Source of the DNA: Billgrantia gudaonensis
Lineage (GTDB): Bacteria; Pseudomonadota; Gammaproteobacteria; Pseudomonadales; Halomonadaceae
Assembly: GCF_900100195.1 (NCBI RefSeq)
Contig: NZ_FNES01000011.1
Location: forward strand, 1-64,000
Direction of reading: 5' to 3'
DNA length: 64,000 nt
Program-made: the position numbers and the translations under genes
Notes under the pieces: model-generated
Told to the model about the DNA's origin: nothing
The model's database searches: none
What the model saw: the letters and a program-made list of their open reading frames with translations, nothing else
In this document: piece after piece, positions 42,000-51,995 of the stretch
Numbering within the stretch: the stretch's first letter is position 1
Layout: every line of letters begins with the position of its first letter

Positions 42000-43031
42000 T
42001 TACTCGGCCGTCAATAGCATCTTGATGGCCTGCTCCTTCGATGCCCGGGAAAACACGTCGTAGGCCTTCTCGATGTCGTCGAGCTTGAAGCGGTGGGTCA
42101 CCAAACCTGCGGGCTCGACGCCACCGGCCTCGACGATGCGCATTAGCACCGGGGTCGTGTTGGTGTTCACTAGGCCAGTACGCACCGTGACATTCTTGAT
42201 CCAGAGATCCTGCAGGCGGAACTCGACGCTCTTGCCGTGCACGCCGATATTGGCGATATGCCCCCCCGGGCGCACGATGCGCTGGCAGATATCGAAGGTC
42301 TCGGGGATTCCCACTGCTTCCATGGCGACGTCCACGCCTTCGCCACCGGTCAGCTCGTCGATAGCGTCGAGTGGATCCCGGGCGATGGTGTCGGTGGCGC
42401 CGAGCTGCTTGGCCATGGCCAGACGGTTCTCGTCGGGGTCGATCATGATAATCCGTGCGGGAGAATAGAAGCGCGAGGTCATCAGGGCCGCCAGGCCGAT
42501 GGGCCCCGCGCCGACAATGGCCACCGTGTCGCCGAGCCCTACCTCGCCGTTCAAGGCGCCGATCTCATGGCCGGTAGGCAGAATGTCACTGAGCATCACC
42601 GCCGCGGCGCGGTCCATGTCCTTAGGCAAGCGGTGCAGGCTGTTGTCCGCGTGCGGGATACGCACGTACTCGGCTTGGGTGCCGTCGATCAGATGACCGA
42701 GGATCCAGCCGCCGTCGCGGCAGTGGGCATAGAGACCCCGCTTGCAATAGTCGCAGCGGCCACAGGAGGTGATGCAGGAAATCAGCACCTCATCGCCGAC
42801 CTGAATATGGCTGACGCCGTCGCCGACTTCCTCGACGACGCCGACGCCCTCGTGGCCGAGGGTACGACCATCCTCCACGGCGGGCACGTCGCCCTTGAGG
42901 ATGTGCAAGTCGGTGCCGCAGATAGTGGTATGGGTGATGCGCACTACCGCGTCCGTGGGCTTGGTCATGCTCGGGCGCGGCTTTTCCTCCCAGCGTCGCT
43001 GGCCCGGTCCGTGATAGACGAGTGCTTTCAT
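42000..43031 (-). CDS. zinc-dependent alcohol dehydrogenase
   Basis: 343 residues of the medium-chain dehydrogenase family. Catalytic zinc ligands: Cys in TTICGTDLHILKGD, His/Glu in GHEGVGVVEEVGD. The structural zinc site has four Cys in CGRCDYCKRGLYAHC. The nucleotide-binding motif is AIVGAGPIGLAAL. It interconverts alcohols and aldehydes with NAD(P)H; the exact substrate is unknown. In related islands this gene travels with phaC, pta/ackA and stress genes expressed at low oxygen. The RBS region before ATG 43031 is GAGGTAACATC-like. Confidence 0.92.
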   Translation of the reverse strand: MKALVYHGPGQRRWEEKPRPSMTKPTDAVVRITHTTICGTDLHILKGDVPAVEDGRTLGHEGVGVVEEVGDGVSHIQVGDEVLISCITSCGRCDYCKRGLYAHCRDGGWILGHLIDGTQAEYVRIPHADNSLHRLPKDMDRAAAVMLSDILPTGHEIGALNGEVGLGDTVAIVGAGPIGLAALMTSRFYSPARIIMIDPDENRLAMAKQLGATDTIARDPLDAIDELTGGEGVDVAMEAVGIPETFDICQRIVRPGGHIANIGVHGKSVEFRLQDLWIKNVTVRTGLVNTNTTPVLMRIVEAGGVEPAGLVTHRFKLDDIEKAYDVFSRASKEQAIKMLLTAE

Positions 43032-43144
43032 GATGTTACCTCATTGAGTGGCACAGCTCGGCAGCTCATGGAGAGCTACGCATTCGGGTCAATTCGCGGT
43101 TACAGTTGCACCGCTTCCTCTAGCAGGCCCGCAGGACGGGCTCA

Positions 43145-44896
43145 TTACTCCAGTACATAACGCCCTGGCGCTTCGTCCAGCGCTGGATAGCCTCTGGTCA
43201 CCCCCGGCTCCCGAGCGGGTATGCGCTGGGTACTGTGACCTTCCAGCCAGCCCTGCCAGCAGGGCCACCAGGAGCCGTCATGATGCGCGGCAGTGGCCTG
43301 CCAGCCATCCGGATCCATGAAGGGGTCCTCAGCCTGGATGGTCGAGATCTGGTGGAAGCGGCGGGAATCACCGGGCGGGTTGACGATGCCGGCGTTGTGC
43401 CCGCCGCTGGAGAGCACGAAGGTGACGTCCGCCGGCGTCAGCCACTGGACCTTGTAGACGGAGCGCCAGGGGGCGACATGATCCTTGAGCGTGCTGACGG
43501 CGAACACGGGAATCTCGATGTCGGTCAGCGATACGGGCCGTCCGTCCACCCGGTAGCGCCCACCGGCGAGGTCGTTGTCGAGGAACAGCCACCGGAGGTA
43601 CTCGCTGTGCATGCGCGCCGGCATGCGGGTGCCGTCGGCGTTCCAGGCCATCAGGTCGAACATGGGCGGACGTTCGCCGGCGAGATAACTGCGCACCATC
43701 CTCGACCAGATCAGGTCCTGGGAACGCAGCAGCTGGAAGGCGCCGGCCATCTGCCGGGTGTCCAGATAGCCCCTGACGGCCATGAGGTCCTCGAGGAAAC
43801 GCACCTGATCCTCGTCGATGAACAGCATCAGCTCACCGGCCTCGCTGAAGTCGGTCTGCGCGGCGAGCAGCGTCAGGCTGGCCAGGCGATTGTCACCGTC
43901 CCGGCCCATGGCGGCCGCGGCAATCGACAGCAGCGTCCCGCCCAGGCAATAGCCCACGCCGTGGACACGCTGCTGCGGGCAGATGGCCGTGACCGCGTCG
44001 AGGGCCGCCATGACCCCCAGCCGCCGGTAGTCGGCCATGCCCAGGTCCCGCTCCTCGCTGCCCGGGTTCTTCCAGGACACGACGAACACCGTATGGCCCT
44101 GCGCCACCAGGTAGCGAACCAGGGAGTTTTCCGGGGAGAGGTCCAGGATGTAGTACTTCATGATCCAGGCCGGCACGATCAGCACCGGCTCGACATGGAC
44201 CTCCTGGGTGGCGGGCGCGTACTGGATCAGCTCGATGAGCCGGTTGCGGTAGACCACCTTGCCCGGCGTCACCGCCACGTCTCGGCCGACCCGGTATGCT
44301 TCGACGCCCACAGGCCCCTCGCCGGCCTGCCGGCGGCGCCAGTCCTCCAGAAGATTACTGGCGCCGCGGGCCAGGTTGGCGCCACCCTCGCGCCGAGTCT
44401 GCTCCAGCAATTCGGGGTTGGTGGCGAGGAAGTTCGACGGCGAGAAGACGTCGAGTATCTGTCGTGCACCGAAGTTCACCATCGCCTCATGGTGGCGCGA
44501 GACACCCGGTACACCGGTGGTGGCTGCATGCCACCACTGCTGCTGCAGCAGGAAACCCTGATAGAGCACGTTGAAAGGCCAGCGCTGCCAGGCCTCGCCG
44601 CGAAAGCGCTTGTCCTGGGGTAACGGCTCGATGCAGGGCTCGCACGGTGCCCGGCAAGCCTGCTCCCAGTAACCGCCGAAGCGTTGCCACTTACGCAGGG
44701 CCTTGCCGGCGAGTTCGGCCTGCTTGTCGGGCGACAGGAGCAGATGTTGCGCCCAGTCCCACCAGGCCTGCTGGACGGCGGTCGGCGACAGCCCACCCGT
44801 GAAGAGGCTCGCCATGGCGTGCAGGCGCTGATCGGTCGACGTCGCCGGTGGGCTCGCTGCCGGCCCGTCGATGTTGGTTCGGGTCGTGGTGTCCAT
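43145..44896 (-). CDS. phaC: poly(3-hydroxyalkanoate) synthase
   Basis: 583 residues from ATG 44896. The lipase-box variant GYCLGG carries the catalytic Cys; the catalytic Asp is in LKDHVAPW and the His in SGGHNAGIV. The N-terminal PhaC_N part (PFNVLYQGFLLQQQWWHAAT) is also clear. The length fits class I enzymes, which polymerise 3-hydroxyacyl-CoA into storage granules. The frame stays open far upstream, but the family start, the GGAGGTGCGC site and a one-base overlap with the pta stop fix the true start. Confidence 0.93.
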   Translation of the reverse strand: MDTTTRTNIDGPAASPPATSTDQRLHAMASLFTGGLSPTAVQQAWWDWAQHLLLSPDKQAELAGKALRKWQRFGGYWEQACRAPCEPCIEPLPQDKRFRGEAWQRWPFNVLYQGFLLQQQWWHAATTGVPGVSRHHEAMVNFGARQILDVFSPSNFLATNPELLEQTRREGGANLARGASNLLEDWRRRQAGEGPVGVEAYRVGRDVAVTPGKVVYRNRLIELIQYAPATQEVHVEPVLIVPAWIMKYYILDLSPENSLVRYLVAQGHTVFVVSWKNPGSEERDLGMADYRRLGVMAALDAVTAICPQQRVHGVGYCLGGTLLSIAAAAMGRDGDNRLASLTLLAAQTDFSEAGELMLFIDEDQVRFLEDLMAVRGYLDTRQMAGAFQLLRSQDLIWSRMVRSYLAGERPPMFDLMAWNADGTRMPARMHSEYLRWLFLDNDLAGGRYRVDGRPVSLTDIEIPVFAVSTLKDHVAPWRSVYKVQWLTPADVTFVLSSGGHNAGIVNPPGDSRRFHQISTIQAEDPFMDPDGWQATAAHHDGSWWPCWQGWLEGHSTQRIPAREPGVTRGYPALDEAPGRYVLE

Positions 44897-45915
44897 CAGC
44901 GCACCTCCATGGGGCGGCAGGCCGACTCGGGTTGCGGGGAACAGCAGAAGGTGGGTTCCGCTTCGGTAGGAGAGGGCACGGGCAGGCGGATCCCCGCACG
45001 GTACATCAGCGCCGCCACGGCCAGTCCGGCCAGGCGTGCCTCGGGAGGGTCGGCCCGGGAACTCAGTACCACCGGTACCGTCAGCCCCATGACCACCCCG
45101 GCCGCCGTGGCGCCGGCATGGTACTCGAGGTTCTTGGCCAACACGTTGCCGGACACCAGATCCGGCATGAGCAGGATGTCGGCTTTCCCCGCCACCGGGG
45201 AGTCTATGCCCTTTTCGTGGGCCGCGCGTTCCGAGATGGCGTTGTCGAAGGCCAGCGGCCCGTCGACCTCGGCGCCGGCGATCTGGCCGCGGCGGGCCAT
45301 CAACGTCAGGCAGGCCGCATCCAGGGTGGAGACGATGGCCGGTTTGACCGTTTCCACGGCGGAAATGACCGCGGCGCGTGGCCGCTCGAGCCCGATCATG
45401 TGCATCAGCTCGATGGCGTTGTGCAGGATCTGCGCCTTGGCGTCGAGATCCGGCACGATGTTCACGGCCGCATCGGTCACGGCCAGCAGGCGTGGGTAGT
45501 CGGGCACGTCCACCAGAAAGACGTGGCTCACGCGCCGGCCGGGCTGTCGCAGGCCATTGCCCAGCAGGGCATGCATGAAGGTATCGGTGTGGAGGTGCCC
45601 TTTCATCAGCGCCTCCGCGCGTCCGGCCTGCACGAGCTCCACCCCGATGCGGGCGGCCTCCACATCCGAATCGGCCTCGATCATCGCTTGCGGATCGAGG
45701 TCCCACTCGATCGCCGCGGCGGCCTCGACGATCTCGGTGGGACGGCCGATGAGCACCGGCTCGGCGATGCCCAGCCTCGCCGCCTCGCGAAGCGTCTCCA
45801 GCACGGCGGCCTGGGCCGCGTTGACCACGGCGACGCGGATCGGGTTACCGCCACCGGCTCGCTGAATCAGATCATCGAGCGTCGCAAGGGCCACTGGCGT
45901 TGCCGTCTGGGTCAT
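44896..45915 (-). CDS. phosphate acetyl/butyryl transferase
   Basis: 339 residues of the PTA/PTB family: EPVLIGRPTEI near the N-terminus, KGHLHTDTFMHALL, VSHVFLVDVPDYPRLLAVTD with the substrate-site region, then ADILLMPDLVSGNVLAKNLE. It transfers acyl groups between CoA and phosphate; with acetate kinase it forms an ATP-yielding route. A perfect AGGAGGTGAC site precedes the ATG. The kinase that should precede it is reduced to a fragment (45912-45995). It probably also affects acyl-CoA supply for phaC, its downstream partner. A damaged copy of its 5' end lies at 40103. Confidence 0.9.
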   Translation of the reverse strand: MTQTATPVALATLDDLIQRAGGGNPIRVAVVNAAQAAVLETLREAARLGIAEPVLIGRPTEIVEAAAAIEWDLDPQAMIEADSDVEAARIGVELVQAGRAEALMKGHLHTDTFMHALLGNGLRQPGRRVSHVFLVDVPDYPRLLAVTDAAVNIVPDLDAKAQILHNAIELMHMIGLERPRAAVISAVETVKPAIVSTLDAACLTLMARRGQIAGAEVDGPLAFDNAISERAAHEKGIDSPVAGKADILLMPDLVSGNVLAKNLEYHAGATAAGVVMGLTVPVVLSSRADPPEARLAGLAVAALMYRAGIRLPVPSPTEAEPTFCCSPQPESACRPMEVR

Positions 45916-45995
45916 GTCACCTCCTGGGTGTTGGTTAATGTGCGCTGCACGTGCCGGGCGATCATCCGTTCTTCATTAGTGGCTACGACCTCTGC
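45912..45995 (-). pseudogene. C-terminal fragment of acetate kinase
   Basis: The minus strand reads AEVVATNEERMIARHVQRTL and then TNTQEVT to a stop overlapping the pta ATG. T/V-x-x-NEE-x-MIARH is the closing motif of acetate/propionate kinases. Upstream of 45995 a stop codon breaks the frame and the homology ends. An original ackA-pta-phaC order is inferred. Confidence 0.65.
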
Positions 45996-46020
45996 TTAGA
46001 CGGCCCTGTAGCGTCGACAT

Positions 46021-46479
46021 CTATAGATCCCGAGCCCGGTTGATCTGCTGGGACAGACGCATCGCCTCGTGTTCCTCCAGCTTCAATAGCTCGCGAACGA
46101 GATCCCGAGCCTCGGGGATGTCGGCGCGTCCTTCCAGGTAGCGGTATAGCGCGATGACCTGATCGTGCAGCGAGAAGACTTCCCGGCTGATGTCTTCGAA
46201 GCCCATCTCGGCATAGGGCAAATTGCACGCCTGATGGGGTTTGATGGGCGCATGCGACAGATAATCGTAGACCCAGGTGTTTAGGGCCTTGGGGTCGGCC
46301 TGCTTCTCGAAGCTGGCCACGGTGTGCTCCAGGACCGCCTCGTGATCGGCGAGATACTCCAGCAGTGATTTGGCCCGTGCCTCCTCCTGCCGGGTGGCAC
46401 AGTGCCTGAAGCACTCGGCCAACTGGGCATGCAGCTGGCGAGTCCAGTCGATCAGGTCATGAAAGGTCTCGATCTTCAT
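46021..46479 (-). CDS. 152-residue helical protein, paralogue of 30474-30932
   Basis: Same length and layout as the 30474-30932 product: TFHDLIDWTRQLHAQLAECF, DPKALNTWVYDYLSHAPIKP, FEDISREVFSLHDQVIALYR, LLKLEEHEAMRLSQQ. Shared His/Glu positions (H in helix 1, the DHE/HEH pairs, EEHEAMRL) suggest a helical bundle with a possible metal or ligand site. This copy lies between the acyl-phosphate/PHA genes and DUF3141, so a role in PHA granule or acyl metabolism, or in redox stress, is possible. The family is not named with confidence. Confidence 0.65.
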   Translation of the reverse strand: MKIETFHDLIDWTRQLHAQLAECFRHCATRQEEARAKSLLEYLADHEAVLEHTVASFEKQADPKALNTWVYDYLSHAPIKPHQACNLPYAEMGFEDISREVFSLHDQVIALYRYLEGRADIPEARDLVRELLKLEEHEAMRLSQQINRARDL

Positions 46480-46545
46480 TTATTGCTCTCCATTAGTGGG
46501 TTGCTCTATAGGTATTGGCTGTAAACCGGGTCGGCTTCGACTGGG

Positions 46546-48339
46546 TCACTCGTTCTCGCTCCACCATCCCCCGCCGTAGAGGCTGCGAAACCCCATCTCG
46601 TACATGCTGTCGCGGGTCGTGCCGGCAAGCTCCAGCGTCGAGGCGATAGAGTCGCTCAACAGCGTCTCCCATTGCCGATAGGGGGTGTCACTATCGATCG
46701 GCGCCGGTGCGGTCTCTACCATCTCGGCCAGCCACTTCACACCGGTCATCCAGGGGGAGAAGCGTTCCGAGTACATCAGCCGGCTGGTCCGCGCCGGATG
46801 CAGTTGACGCAGCACCTCGGCTGACCAGGGGGTGGTGTAAAACCGCACCCAGGGCCCGACGAAGGTCTCGTAGAGGGCCACATTGTGCTCGGAGAGCGCT
46901 CGCACCCCTTCGAACGCCGGGGCCTGGTCGGGAAAGTTCAGGTCTTCCACGCGGCGCTCCTCGAAGCGCACCTGGAACTGGGGCTTGTGACAGTCGGGGT
47001 CGCCGGTGGGGTTGTCGATGCGCATCTCGTAGAGGCCAGGGGCCAGGTCATTCAGATTGCCGACGCTCTCGAGGATCGCTCGGTGCTCGAGGCGCGCCAC
47101 CTTGGAGGAGACGAAGATGCCCAGATGCCCGACGTGGGGATTGAGCAGGTAGACGATACGCTGGTCGGCGGCCTTGAGTGCCGCGGTATCGGGATAGACC
47201 GCGGGGATCCAGTTGAGCGCCTGATGGGGCGGGGTGATGTTGTCGCCGCCGGAGGCGAAGATCACCAGGGGGTTGCGGATGCGCTTGAGGTCGACGCTAC
47301 AGCCGGGGCAGACCTCGAGCTCGCCACGCTCCAGCTTGTTGCCGACGAAAAGGTTCTCGACGATGGCAACGATCTCCTCTTTGCTCAGGCTATAGAAGCC
47401 CGTCCACCAGCGCTCGAACTCGAGGAAGCGTTCGCGCTGGCCGTCGATGTCGGCGAACAGCTGATAGTCCTTCTGCCACAGGGTATTCGCAGGCTTGAGG
47501 GCTTCGAAGTTGGTGGCGAGGTTCGCACCGTCGAAGCGCCCGTCTCCCAGGTCGGCCATCAGGTGCGTCAGCCAGGCACCGCCAAGCAGGCCGCCGGCGA
47601 GGCGCATGGGATTGACGCCGGATTCGCCGGACCAGTAGGAGAGCGGCGAGCCGTTCAGCACCGCCGGCCCGACCAGACCCTCGCAGTCGGCGGAGAGCAG
47701 CGCGATGGCCCAGCCCGCCTGGCAGTTACCGTAGAGCACCGGCGGCTGGCCGGGGTGGCGCTCGGCCAGCGTCTCGACGAAGCGGCGCAGGACGTGCAGC
47801 ACGTCCTCCAGTGTCTGGCCGGGGACGGGCTCGGGGAAGAAGATCACGAAGTAGACCGGGTGTCCCTCGTGGAGCGCCATGCCCACCTCGGAGTCGCGCT
47901 TGAAGCCGCCGATGCCTGGGCCGTGGCCGGCACGCGGGTCGACGATCATCACTGGCGGCCTAGTCTCGTCGAGGCAGTCCTCCAGGCAGTCCTCGCCGAC
48001 CCGGGTGATGCGCAGCAGGGCATAGTTGGCGGGGCGCGCCAGTCGACGGCCATCCACGAGCATCTCGTAATCGAAGTCGAGCAGTGGCGGCTTGCCCGCC
48101 TGCTCATGCTCGAGCATGTTGTCCGCGCGCTCACGCAGCGTGTCCAGGTAGCGTACGCCGCGTCGCCACAGGTCGGTCTGATAGGCGAGTAGCTCCGTGG
48201 CCGGGTGGCTCGGGAGGGTGCCTTCTTCGGGCTCGGGTGCGGTCATCGGGGCGTCCATCTCTGGTGGGGCGGTGGGTTGGCGCTTGCGCGGGGTTTTATG
48301 AGCCGTGGGTGGCTTGGTGGTGGATGTTTTGGCGGTCAT
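46546..48339 (-). CDS. DUF3141 protein, PHA-associated alpha/beta hydrolase
   Basis: 597 residues. A Pro/Thr-rich basic N-terminus ([19 protein letters not shown]) precedes a hydrolase-like region: [34 protein letters not shown] (a nucleophile-elbow-like GNCQAG with Cys), [17 protein letters not shown] and [17 protein letters not shown] (possible Asp and His). DUF3141 proteins are related to PHA synthases and are commonly encoded near phaC and pta; whether this one polymerises, depolymerises or only binds PHA is unknown. The start region overlaps the 3' end of the Rieske fragment. Confidence 0.85.
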   Translation of the reverse strand: MTAKTSTTKPPTAHKTPRKRQPTAPPEMDAPMTAPEPEEGTLPSHPATELLAYQTDLWRRGVRYLDTLRERADNMLEHEQAGKPPLLDFDYEMLVDGRRLARPANYALLRITRVGEDCLEDCLDETRPPVMIVDPRAGHGPGIGGFKRDSEVGMALHEGHPVYFVIFFPEPVPGQTLEDVLHVLRRFVETLAERHPGQPPVLYGNCQAGWAIALLSADCEGLVGPAVLNGSPLSYWSGESGVNPMRLAGGLLGGAWLTHLMADLGDGRFDGANLATNFEALKPANTLWQKDYQLFADIDGQRERFLEFERWWTGFYSLSKEEIVAIVENLFVGNKLERGELEVCPGCSVDLKRIRNPLVIFASGGDNITPPHQALNWIPAVYPDTAALKAADQRIVYLLNPHVGHLGIFVSSKVARLEHRAILESVGNLNDLAPGLYEMRIDNPTGDPDCHKPQFQVRFEERRVEDLNFPDQAPAFEGVRALSEHNVALYETFVGPWVRFYTTPWSAEVLRQLHPARTSRLMYSERFSPWMTGVKWLAEMVETAPAPIDSDTPYRQWETLLSDSIASTLELAGTTRDSMYEMGFRSLYGGGWWSENE

Positions 48340-48562
48340 AGTGGATACCTCTCAGTGTCAGGATGTCGTGGGCGCCGATCTCGATCCGGGACTCGGACAG
48401 GAAGCGGTACGGCGGAACCTTCAGGTTGATCGGCGCCGGCACCGCCTTGAACACGCGTCCGGCGAAGTCGAACTGGGAGCCGTGGCAGGGGCAGAAGAAG
48501 CCCCGGGCGAGTCGTCGCTGACGACCACGATCGTGCCGACGAGAAAAACGTCTGCTTTTCAT
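48296..48562 (-). pseudogene. truncated Rieske iron-sulfur protein (petA-like) fragment
   Basis: From about 48500 downwards the minus strand reads [20 protein letters not shown] and [13 protein letters not shown], the second cluster box and C-terminus of the cytochrome bc1 Rieske subunit. The first box (CTHLGC) and the membrane anchor are absent; the 21 residues before it ([17 protein letters not shown]) are unrelated. It cannot bind a 2Fe-2S cluster and is a deletion remnant. Confidence 0.72.
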
Positions 48563-48586
48563 GACTGCACCTCTGGGATTTTGTCC

Positions 48587-49246
48587 TTACAGGCGCCAGC
48601 CACTCGTACTCGCCATCCGCAGGTGCGGAATGAAGCGTGGCGTGCGGGCCGCGTAGGTCTGCCATTTGTCGCCAAACTGGCGCGCTACCTCGCGCTCTTC
48701 GTGGATCGCCAGTCGTGAGTACATCCACACCAATACCGGGAACATGACCAGGGTCAGCAGGGTGGGCCACTGCAGCAGGAAGCCGGTCATCACCAGCACG
48801 AAGCCGGCGTACTGGGGATGCCGGACATGGGCATAGAGCCCGGTGGTGGCCAGTTCTCCCCGCCGCTGGGCGGTATAGAGTGACCGCCAGCCGGCGGCGA
48901 TGAGCCAGAAACCCGCGGCGATGAACACCATGCTCAGCAGATGGAACGGCCCGAAATGCGGGTTGGCCTGCCAGCCGAACAGCATCTCCAGCAGGTGGCC
49001 CGCATCGTGGCTGAACCAGTCCACCTCCGGGTAGCGCGACTGCAGCCAGCCGGAGAGGAAGTAGAGGGTCAGCGGGAAGCCGTACATCTCCGTGAACAGC
49101 GCCACCAGGAAGGCGCTGAAGGCCCCGAACGAGCGCCAGTCGCGGCGCGTCTGCGGCTTGAAGAAGCTGAAGGCGAAGAAGATGAAGATCGCCGAGTTGA
49201 GAATGACCAGGCCCCACAGCCCATAGGCGGGTACGTCATCACTCAT
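48587..49246 (-). CDS. isoprenylcysteine carboxyl methyltransferase-like membrane protein
   Basis: 219 residues and about five membrane segments. The C-terminal part has the ICMT/PEMT-like signature GLYAHVRHPQYAGFVLVMTG and EEREVARQFGDKWQTYAART, which bind S-adenosylmethionine. The start at 49246 follows AGGGAGG and overlaps the DUF2933 gene by 8 nt. Homologues occur in bacterial copper and other metal-resistance islands; the methyl acceptor is unknown. It forms a run CopA-DUF2933-ICMT with the two upstream genes. Confidence 0.85.
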   Translation of the reverse strand: MSDDVPAYGLWGLVILNSAIFIFFAFSFFKPQTRRDWRSFGAFSAFLVALFTEMYGFPLTLYFLSGWLQSRYPEVDWFSHDAGHLLEMLFGWQANPHFGPFHLLSMVFIAAGFWLIAAGWRSLYTAQRRGELATTGLYAHVRHPQYAGFVLVMTGFLLQWPTLLTLVMFPVLVWMYSRLAIHEEREVARQFGDKWQTYAARTPRFIPHLRMASTSGWRL

Positions 49247-49484
49247 CGCGTCCTCCCTTGTGATCATCATGCCCGCCATGACCCCCGTGGCCTCCATGTC
49301 CGCCGTGCATGAACACATGCATTAGCGGACAGGCGAGCAGGATCAGCCAGGGCAGGGCACCGAGCAGGTGCACCTTGTGCTCCTCCCAGAGCAGGAAGCC
49401 CATCACCGCCAGGGCGATCGCCACCATGAGCCAGAAGCTGCCTTTGCTGGGTCCTCGCTCCAGCCACCCCTTTTCGTCATGCAT
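49239..49484 (-). CDS. DUF2933-type small membrane protein, second copy
   Basis: 81 residues: a short polar start (MHDEKGWLERGPSKGSF), two membrane segments (WLMVAIALAVMGFLLW; LLGALPWLILLACPLMHVFM) and a His/Gly-rich tail (HGGHGGHGGHGGHDDHKGGR). It is homologous in layout to the 34458-34718 product. The ATG at 49484 is used; the frame extends to a TTG that overlaps the ATPase stop. The His tail is likely to bind copper or another metal at the membrane surface. Confidence 0.8.
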   Translation of the reverse strand: MHDEKGWLERGPSKGSFWLMVAIALAVMGFLLWEEHKVHLLGALPWLILLACPLMHVFMHGGHGGHGGHGGHDDHKGGRDE

Positions 49485-49486
49485 GA

Positions 49487-51895
49487 TCAAATCCTCACCC
49501 GGCGCAGGCGCAGCGAATTCATCACCACCGACAGCGAAGACGCGCTCATCGCGAAGGCGGCGAACATCGGCCCGATCAGGATGCCGAGGAACGGATAGAG
49601 GATCCCGGCGGCGATCGGTACGCCGGCCCCGTTGTAGACCAGGGCGAAGAACAGGTTCTGCTTGATGTTGCGCATGGTGGCCAGCGACAACTTGCGGGCC
49701 CGAACGATGCCGTCGAGGTTGCCCTTGACCAGCGTGAAGCCGGCGCTTTCGATCGCCACGTCGGCGCCGGTGCCCATGGCGATGCCCACATCGGCCTGGG
49801 CCAGGGCGGGAGCGTCGTTCACCCCGTCGCCCGCCATGGCCACCTTGCGGCCTTGTTCCTGCAATTCGCGGATGATGCGGGCCTTGTCCTCGGGCAGCAC
49901 GTCGGCGCGGATCTCATCGATACCCAGTCGCCCGGCCACCGCCTTGGCCGTCCGCTCGTTGTCGCCGGTGGCCATGATGATGCGAAAGCCAAGTTTGTGC
50001 AGCGCCTTCAGGGCCTCGGGGGTGGTCTCCTTCACCGGGTCGGCGACGCTGACCAGGCCGGCGATCTGGCCATCGAGCACGACGAACATCACCGTTTCGC
50101 CTTCATCGCGGCGGGCGTTCGCGGTCTCGGAGATCCGGCCGCCATCGAGGCCCAGTTCGGCCATCAGCTTGGCGTTGCCGAGGGCCACCGACTGGCCGTC
50201 CACGACCCCCTTGACGCCCATGCCGGTCACGGCTTCGAAATCGGTGGCATCGGCGAGGGATACGCCACGTTCTTCGGCGCCGGCGACGATGGCCTCGGCC
50301 AGTGGGTGTTCCGAGCCACGTTCGAGGCTGGCCGCCAGGCGCAATACCTCGGCCTCGTCATGCCCTTCCTCGGGCAGCACCGCCACCAGCTTCGGCTTGC
50401 CTTCGGTCAGGGTGCCGGTCTTGTCGACCATCAGCGTATCGACCTTGGCGAAGCCTTCCAGCGCCTCGGCATTCTTGATCAGTACGCCGGCCTGCGCGCC
50501 GCGTCCGGTGGCCGTCATGATCGACATCGGCGTGGCCAGCCCCAGTGCACAGGGGCAGGCGATGATCAGCACCGCCACCGCCGAGACCAGCGCATAGGAC
50601 AGCGCCGGCGCCGGCCCCCAGATCGCCCAGGCGATGAAGGAGAGGATGGCGACGCCGATCACCGCGGGCACGAACTTGCCCGCCACCTTGTCGGCGAATT
50701 TCTGGATCGGTGCGCGGCTGCGCTGGGCGGCAGCCACCATCTCGACGATCTGGCTGAGCATGGTGTCGGCGCCGATGCGGGTGGCCTCCATGACCAGGCT
50801 GCCGGTGCCGTTGATCGTGGCCCCGGTGACCTTGTCGTCTTTGACCTTTTCCACCGGCACCGGCTCGCCCGAGATCATCGACTCGTCGATCGAGGAGCGG
50901 CCCTCGACCACCACGCCGTCCACCGGCACCTTGTCGCCGGGGCGCACCCGCAGGTGGTCGCCCACCTGCACGTCTTCCAGCGCGACCTCTTCTTCGCTGC
51001 CGTCGGGCCGGATCACCCGCGCGGTCTTGGCGGCCATGTCCATCAGCGCGCGGATCGCCTTGCCGGTGCCTTCACGGGCGCGCAACTCCATCACCTGACC
51101 CAGCAGTACCAGGGTGACGATCACCGCCGCGGCCTCGAAATAGACGCCGACGGTGCCGTCTTCCCGGCGAAAGCCGTCGGGGAAGACGCCCGGCAACAGC
51201 ACCGCCACGATGCTGAACAGATAGGCCGCGCCGACCCCCATGCCGATCAGGCTGAACATGTTGAGGTTCATGGTGCGGAAGGAGTTGTAGCCGCGCACGA
51301 AGAACGGCCAGCCCGACCACAGGATCACCGGCGTGCTGAGCACCAGCTCGATCCACATCGCGTTGCGTTCACCGAAGAAGTCGCGAATGGCCCCGAGGCC
51401 CAGGTAGGGGCTCATCGTCAGAATCAGGACCGGAAGCGTGAGCACGGCCGCGACCCAGAAGCGTCGGGTAAAATCGACCAGCTCGGGATTCGGCCCTTCA
51501 TCGCCGACCGCCGCCGATTCCAGCTCCAGACCCATACCGCACAGGGGGCAGGCACCGGGAGTGGTTTGGCGCACCTCGGGGTGCATCGGGCAGGTGTAGA
51601 CGGCGCCGGCATGCCCGGCCGGCACCTTGTCGTACTTGCCGCCGTGGGCCGGCGCGGAGGCCCCATGACCATGCCCGTCATGCGTCTGCGAGTCGTCGCT
51701 TCCCACGGGCACGAGGTGCATGCCGCACTTGGGGCAGTCACCCGGCTGGTCGGAGACGACCTCCGGGTGCATCGGGCAGGTGTATTGGGCGCCACCCTGG
51801 CTGCCGGCGGTGTGTTGGTCCGTATCGCCGCTGCCTCGTGTCGGTGCCTCGTGCGAGGCATGCCCGTGACAATGGTCGTGTTGGTGTTGCGTCAT
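49487..51895 (-). CDS. copA: copper-exporting P1B-type ATPase with N-terminal CxxCGM-type metal-binding motifs
   Basis: 802 residues. A His-rich start ([18 protein letters not shown]) is followed by two heavy-metal-binding motifs ([20 protein letters not shown], then [22 protein letters not shown], then GM) instead of HMA domains. The catalytic set is complete: CPC in [44 protein letters not shown] and the [15 protein letters not shown] end that marks Cu(I) ATPases. It is the second copper ATPase of the window and differs from the 34715-37261 enzyme in its N-terminus, so the two are not recent duplicates. A GGAGA site precedes the ATG. Confidence 0.94.
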   Translation of the reverse strand: MTQHQHDHCHGHASHEAPTRGSGDTDQHTAGSQGGAQYTCPMHPEVVSDQPGDCPKCGMHLVPVGSDDSQTHDGHGHGASAPAHGGKYDKVPAGHAGAVYTCPMHPEVRQTTPGACPLCGMGLELESAAVGDEGPNPELVDFTRRFWVAAVLTLPVLILTMSPYLGLGAIRDFFGERNAMWIELVLSTPVILWSGWPFFVRGYNSFRTMNLNMFSLIGMGVGAAYLFSIVAVLLPGVFPDGFRREDGTVGVYFEAAAVIVTLVLLGQVMELRAREGTGKAIRALMDMAAKTARVIRPDGSEEEVALEDVQVGDHLRVRPGDKVPVDGVVVEGRSSIDESMISGEPVPVEKVKDDKVTGATINGTGSLVMEATRIGADTMLSQIVEMVAAAQRSRAPIQKFADKVAGKFVPAVIGVAILSFIAWAIWGPAPALSYALVSAVAVLIIACPCALGLATPMSIMTATGRGAQAGVLIKNAEALEGFAKVDTLMVDKTGTLTEGKPKLVAVLPEEGHDEAEVLRLAASLERGSEHPLAEAIVAGAEERGVSLADATDFEAVTGMGVKGVVDGQSVALGNAKLMAELGLDGGRISETANARRDEGETVMFVVLDGQIAGLVSVADPVKETTPEALKALHKLGFRIIMATGDNERTAKAVAGRLGIDEIRADVLPEDKARIIRELQEQGRKVAMAGDGVNDAPALAQADVGIAMGTGADVAIESAGFTLVKGNLDGIVRARKLSLATMRNIKQNLFFALVYNGAGVPIAAGILYPFLGILIGPMFAAFAMSASSLSVVMNSLRLRRVRI

Positions 51896-51995
51896 GGAAT
51901 CGTCTCCGTCGCTTCCGCGTCTTGATTCAACCTCGTGGCCCTATCTCGATAGGGTCGAAACTAATAGTGCCGTATCCAATAATCAGGAGGTGCGA

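Noticed and set aside
44897..45706. N-terminal extension of phaC by 270 residues
   Set aside because: The extension overlaps the pta gene in another frame, is Arg/Gly/Pro-rich nonsense, and phaC has its own start with GGAGG at 44896.
46885..48192. 435-residue plus-strand frame
   Set aside because: Shadow of the DUF3141 gene on the minus strand.
49853..51925. 690-residue open frame on the plus strand
   Set aside because: It is the mirror of the copper ATPase on the minus strand. Its composition (His/Gly/Arg-rich) and lack of motifs show a GC-driven shadow.
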